64,000 nt of DNA from Bacteroidota bacterium (lineage in GTDB: Bacteria > Bacteroidota > Bacteroidia > Chitinophagales > Chitinophagaceae), in NCBI GenBank assembly GCA_018267965.1, contig JAFDXK010000003.1:62001-126000 (forward strand), given 5' to 3'. Positions 62,054-64,000 of this stretch are shown here, piece after piece. The first letter of the stretch is position 1, and the number at the start of each line of letters is the position of its first letter. The translations under genes and the position numbers were made by a program. The notes under the pieces are model-generated. The model saw nothing but the letters and a program-made list of their open reading frames with translations, did not search any database and was not told where the DNA came from.

Positions 62054-62965
62054 CTACCCTCTCGGGTGGTTTGTTTTGTGAATCTCTTTTAGTTTATCAA
62101 TATTATTATGGGTATACACTTGCGTTGCCGCCAAACTGCTATGACCTAATAAGTCCTTGATAGCCTGTATGTTAGCCCCATTATTCAATAAATGTGTTGC
62201 GAAGGTATGCCTCATAGTATGCGGGCTTTTTTTGGATATGGTGGTAATAGGATGACCTCCCTGTTTTGTTTCATTGAGGTATTTGTTTACCACCCTGTAA
62301 ACGTATCCGCCATATAAAGGTTGGCCATTTTCTAAACAAAGCAAATGATTGCCATCATCTATACCCAATGACTTTTTCTCTTCTATATACAGCTTTAAAG
62401 TATCAGATAATGCAGGACTGATAGGCACCAGGCGTTCCTTATTACCTTTACCCAATACCCTTAATTGCCCGAGCCTCCATTCTATATTTTTTTCTCCAAG
62501 GTTGATGACCTCACTACGGCGCATACCTGTTTGGTAAAGTAAATCGCATAGCAGCTTGTCAGTAAAGCCTTTAAAGCCCTCTTCAAAATGTACCTCTTCC
62601 TGCAGGGTTTCTGTTTCTGTTTCCTTGAGGTAAGATGGCAGCCTCTCAGGCTGTTTCAAAGAGTGTAGCTGTTTTACCGGGTTTTTAGAAACAAACCCAT
62701 GTTTCATTAAATATTTAAAAAATGACTTGAGGCTGGATAGCTTATGATTAACGGTAGTGGCTGTTGCGCCATCGTCTTTTACAGCAGCTAACCAGCTACG
62801 AACATGAAAATGAGATACAGTTGAAATATCGTCTATTCCGAACTGTTCAGATATATAACTAAAAAATTGTGATAAGTCTTTGCTGTATGAAATCTGTGTG
62901 TGTTGAGAATAACGTTTCTCAAACTTAATGTAATGTAGAAAATCGGTTATTTGATTACCAATCAT
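62054..62965 (-). CDS. xerC: Tyrosine recombinase (XerC/XerD family)
   Basis: 303 residues from the ATG at 62965; a longer start at 62992 would lie inside a hairpin. The N-terminal SAM-like domain (residues about 1-90, DFLHYIKFEKRYSQHTQIS) is followed by the catalytic domain with R in LLYQTGMRRSEVINLGEKNI, HTMRHTFATHLLNNG, GHSSLAATQVYTH and the tyrosine in that last block. It resolves chromosome dimers. It is part of the rpsU-xerC-hpf unit. Confidence 0.9.
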   Translation of the reverse strand: MIGNQITDFLHYIKFEKRYSQHTQISYSKDLSQFFSYISEQFGIDDISTVSHFHVRSWLAAVKDDGATATTVNHKLSSLKSFFKYLMKHGFVSKNPVKQLHSLKQPERLPSYLKETETETLQEEVHFEEGFKGFTDKLLCDLLYQTGMRRSEVINLGEKNIEWRLGQLRVLGKGNKERLVPISPALSDTLKLYIEEKKSLGIDDGNHLLCLENGQPLYGGYVYRVVNKYLNETKQGGHPITTISKKSPHTMRHTFATHLLNNGANIQAIKDLLGHSSLAATQVYTHNNIDKLKEIHKTNHPRG

Positions 62966-63007
62966 ATAAAACCCGGTACTGTAAATATACATATTTACAG
63001 TACCGGG
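62966..63007 (-). terminator. Long hairpin between rpsU and xerC
   Basis: Perfect 17-bp arms (62972-62988 and 62991-63007: CCCGGTACTGTAAATAT and its complement), followed on the minus strand by TTTTATAT. Probably the rpsU terminator or an attenuator that lowers xerC and hpf expression. It overlaps no coding part when xerC starts at 62965. Confidence 0.75.
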
Positions 63008-63031
63008 CGCAATAGCTATTTTGTTAAAATA

Positions 63032-63226
63032 CTAGTCGAGCTTACCAGTAAGCATTTGCTGGCGGTAAACCGCTTTCAATACTTCTGTACGGCGTTTAAC
63101 CGATGGCTTAGTAAAAGACTGGCGTTCACGCAATTGGTTCAATGTGCGTGATTTTTCGTACTTCTTCTTGTACTTTTTGAGCGCTTTGTCAATGTTTTCG
63201 CAGTCTTTTGAATCTATTATCAACAT
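63032..63226 (-). CDS. rpsU: Ribosomal protein bS21
   Basis: 64 residues. The bS21 pattern is clear: DCENIDKALKKYKKKYEK, RERQSFTKPSVKRRTEVLKA and the end YRQQMLTGKLD. In Bacteroidota bS21 helps to hide the anti-Shine-Dalgarno sequence of 16S rRNA. The gene has an exact promoter (63258-63288) and an SD-like G run (63235-63243) 8 nt before its ATG. It is the first gene of an operon with xerC and hpf. Confidence 0.95.
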   Translation of the reverse strand: MLIIDSKDCENIDKALKKYKKKYEKSRTLNQLRERQSFTKPSVKRRTEVLKAVYRQQMLTGKLD

Positions 63227-63234
63227 AAATTATA

Positions 63235-63243
63235 CCCCCTTTT
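63235..63243 (-). promoter_or_regulatory. SD-like site of rpsU
   Basis: AAAAGGGGG on the minus strand, 8 nt before the ATG. With one G-U pair it can bind the CCUCC anti-SD. The other starts examined in this window lack such a site. Confidence 0.6.
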
Positions 63244-63257
63244 GGTATTTGGGACTG

Positions 63258-63288
63258 CAAATTTAGGCTTTTTTACCATTTGAGCAAA
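63258..63288 (-). promoter_or_regulatory. Promoter of rpsU
   Basis: Minus-strand TTTG (63288-63285), 19-bp spacer, TAAATTTG (63265-63258): an exact match. Confidence 0.8.
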
Positions 63289-63353
63289 CTTTTTAGGCAA
63301 GATGCAATAAAGTAGATAATTTTAAGCCTATAACATACGTTAATCATAGGACT

Positions 63354-63923
63354 GTGGCTGTTAAGAAGATATATCAAGGAATACTGGCAGGGCTTATCTG
63401 CGGGGCTATCGTCATTGCCTGTCAAAAAACGCCTGAAACGAAAACAGATGATAGGCTTACCAGGCACTACTGTAATGACCCGGATGCTGTAAATTTCAAC
63501 AAAGATTTCCCCGGCATACCTGATAATACCATTTGTTACTATCCAACACAATTATTTAAAGGCAGTTATAAATTATACGATAGCATATTAGACGGCGATT
63601 TCAAACTCAGGAAGTTAGACACATTGCCTATAACGCTGACAGCACTTAACAATACAAGATTGATATTAACGGGTTTTTGCGAAAAGAACTCGACTACAGA
63701 TACGATATTACTTACTGCCGATAAATATTATAAGGCAATGCCTGACTCGACCAAAGCAGCCAATAACCTGGTGCTTAACGGTTGGATATTGTGCCGCAAA
63801 AGCGATACGCTTACCGGCTACCTGCAAAAACCTCTTAGTGACAGCAGTCTAGTCATATTCAAGTTTACAGTTGCCAGCGATACGGGTATTTATTATCACT
63901 ACGGTACCGCTAAAAAACAATAA
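63354..63923 (+). CDS. Putative lipoprotein
   Basis: 189 residues from a GTG start at 63354; a stop codon lies shortly upstream in frame, and no ATG fits. The hydrophobic core ends in the lipobox IVIAC. The N-terminal part has CNDPDAVNFNKDFPGIPDNT, an acidic loop reminiscent of metal-binding lipoproteins. No family was recognised. It ends 9 nt before the riboflavin synthase gene and is probably co-transcribed with it. Confidence 0.7.
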   Translation: MAVKKIYQGILAGLICGAIVIACQKTPETKTDDRLTRHYCNDPDAVNFNKDFPGIPDNTICYYPTQLFKGSYKLYDSILDGDFKLRKLDTLPITLTALNNTRLILTGFCEKNSTTDTILLTADKYYKAMPDSTKAANNLVLNGWILCRKSDTLTGYLQKPLSDSSLVIFKFTVASDTGIYYHYGTAKKQ

Positions 63924-63932
63924 TCATCCTGC

Positions 63933-64000
63933 ATGTTTACAGGCATTATAGAAACTACCGCAAAGGTTAGTGAAATTATATCTACAGGTTCTAACATAGA
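63933..64000 (+). CDS. ribE: Riboflavin synthase alpha subunit, 5' fragment
   Basis: Only the first 22 codons are in the window. The translation begins MFTGIIETTAKVSEI, the N-terminal signature of riboflavin synthase (MFTGIIE). The frame runs off the right edge. It converts two 6,7-dimethyl-8-ribityllumazine to riboflavin. Confidence 0.88.
   Translation, partial: MFTGIIETTAKVSEIISTGSNI

Overview
The window looks like chromosome of a Bacteroidota bacterium, most likely in or near Chitinophagales. The evidence is a type IX secretion C-terminal sorting domain, repeated Bacteroidota-type promoters (TTTG, about 19-21 bp, TAnnTTTG), general lack of Shine-Dalgarno sites, a LytS/LytTR two-component pair with a hybrid-style propeller sensor, an rpsU-xerC-hpf operon and many small lipoproteins with C(K/N/D/Q) after the lipobox. 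The phylum is well supported. The order is inference.

Layout. 1-4.6 kb holds a partial outer-membrane barrel gene, a DUF4402-like secreted protein, an MscS channel and dapD, all on the minus strand, followed by tRNA-Val. 4.9-9.3 kb is a sulfur/thiol redox cluster: a TauE/SafE exporter divergent from a Crp/Fnr regulator, then small membrane proteins, two rhodaneses, thioredoxin, OsmC and a rhodanese-thioredoxin fusion. 9.4-23.7 kb holds a DUF47 phosphate-type protein, two tandem DUF4402-like genes, a low-molecular-weight phosphatase with hisS, tyrS, a seven-heme cytochrome with TPRs, superoxide dismutase, and an RND pump with a TolC partner. 23.8-35.8 kb holds UDP-glucuronate/UDP-xylose synthesis, lipoproteins, a tsaC-like/cca/aminotransferase operon, two DUF1573 proteins, an aminotransferase, adenine deaminase and a truncated hemoglobin. 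35.9-47.9 kb holds the sensor kinase/LytTR pair, a LUD protein, prfB with an ABC exporter, a TPR protein, an alpha/beta hydrolase, and CorA with a Nudix protein.

48.1-50.4 kb is the most accessory-looking part. It is an AT-rich three-gene minus-strand operon: a RipA-like membrane protein, an HNH endonuclease and a membrane-anchored coiled-coil protein. It is flanked by related hairpin repeats in opposite orientation. Next to it is about 750 bp of gene-free, repeat-rich DNA. A second ABC exporter gene is bracketed by inverted copies of a 46-bp hairpin element whose outer stem pairs covary.

53-64 kb holds a small secreted protein, a T9SS metalloprotease, nadB, a DUF6029 barrel, a TlpA-like thioredoxin, a PQQ-propeller lipoprotein, hpf, xerC, rpsU (with an SD-like tract that is unusual here), a lipoprotein and the first codons of riboflavin synthase.

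Most genes are housekeeping or envelope functions. The candidates for something new are the HNH/RipA/coiled-coil module with its flanking repeats, the covarying hairpin pair, the palindrome cluster after the LytTR gene, and the sulfur-redox operon. Statements about GC content are by eye. No searches were run.
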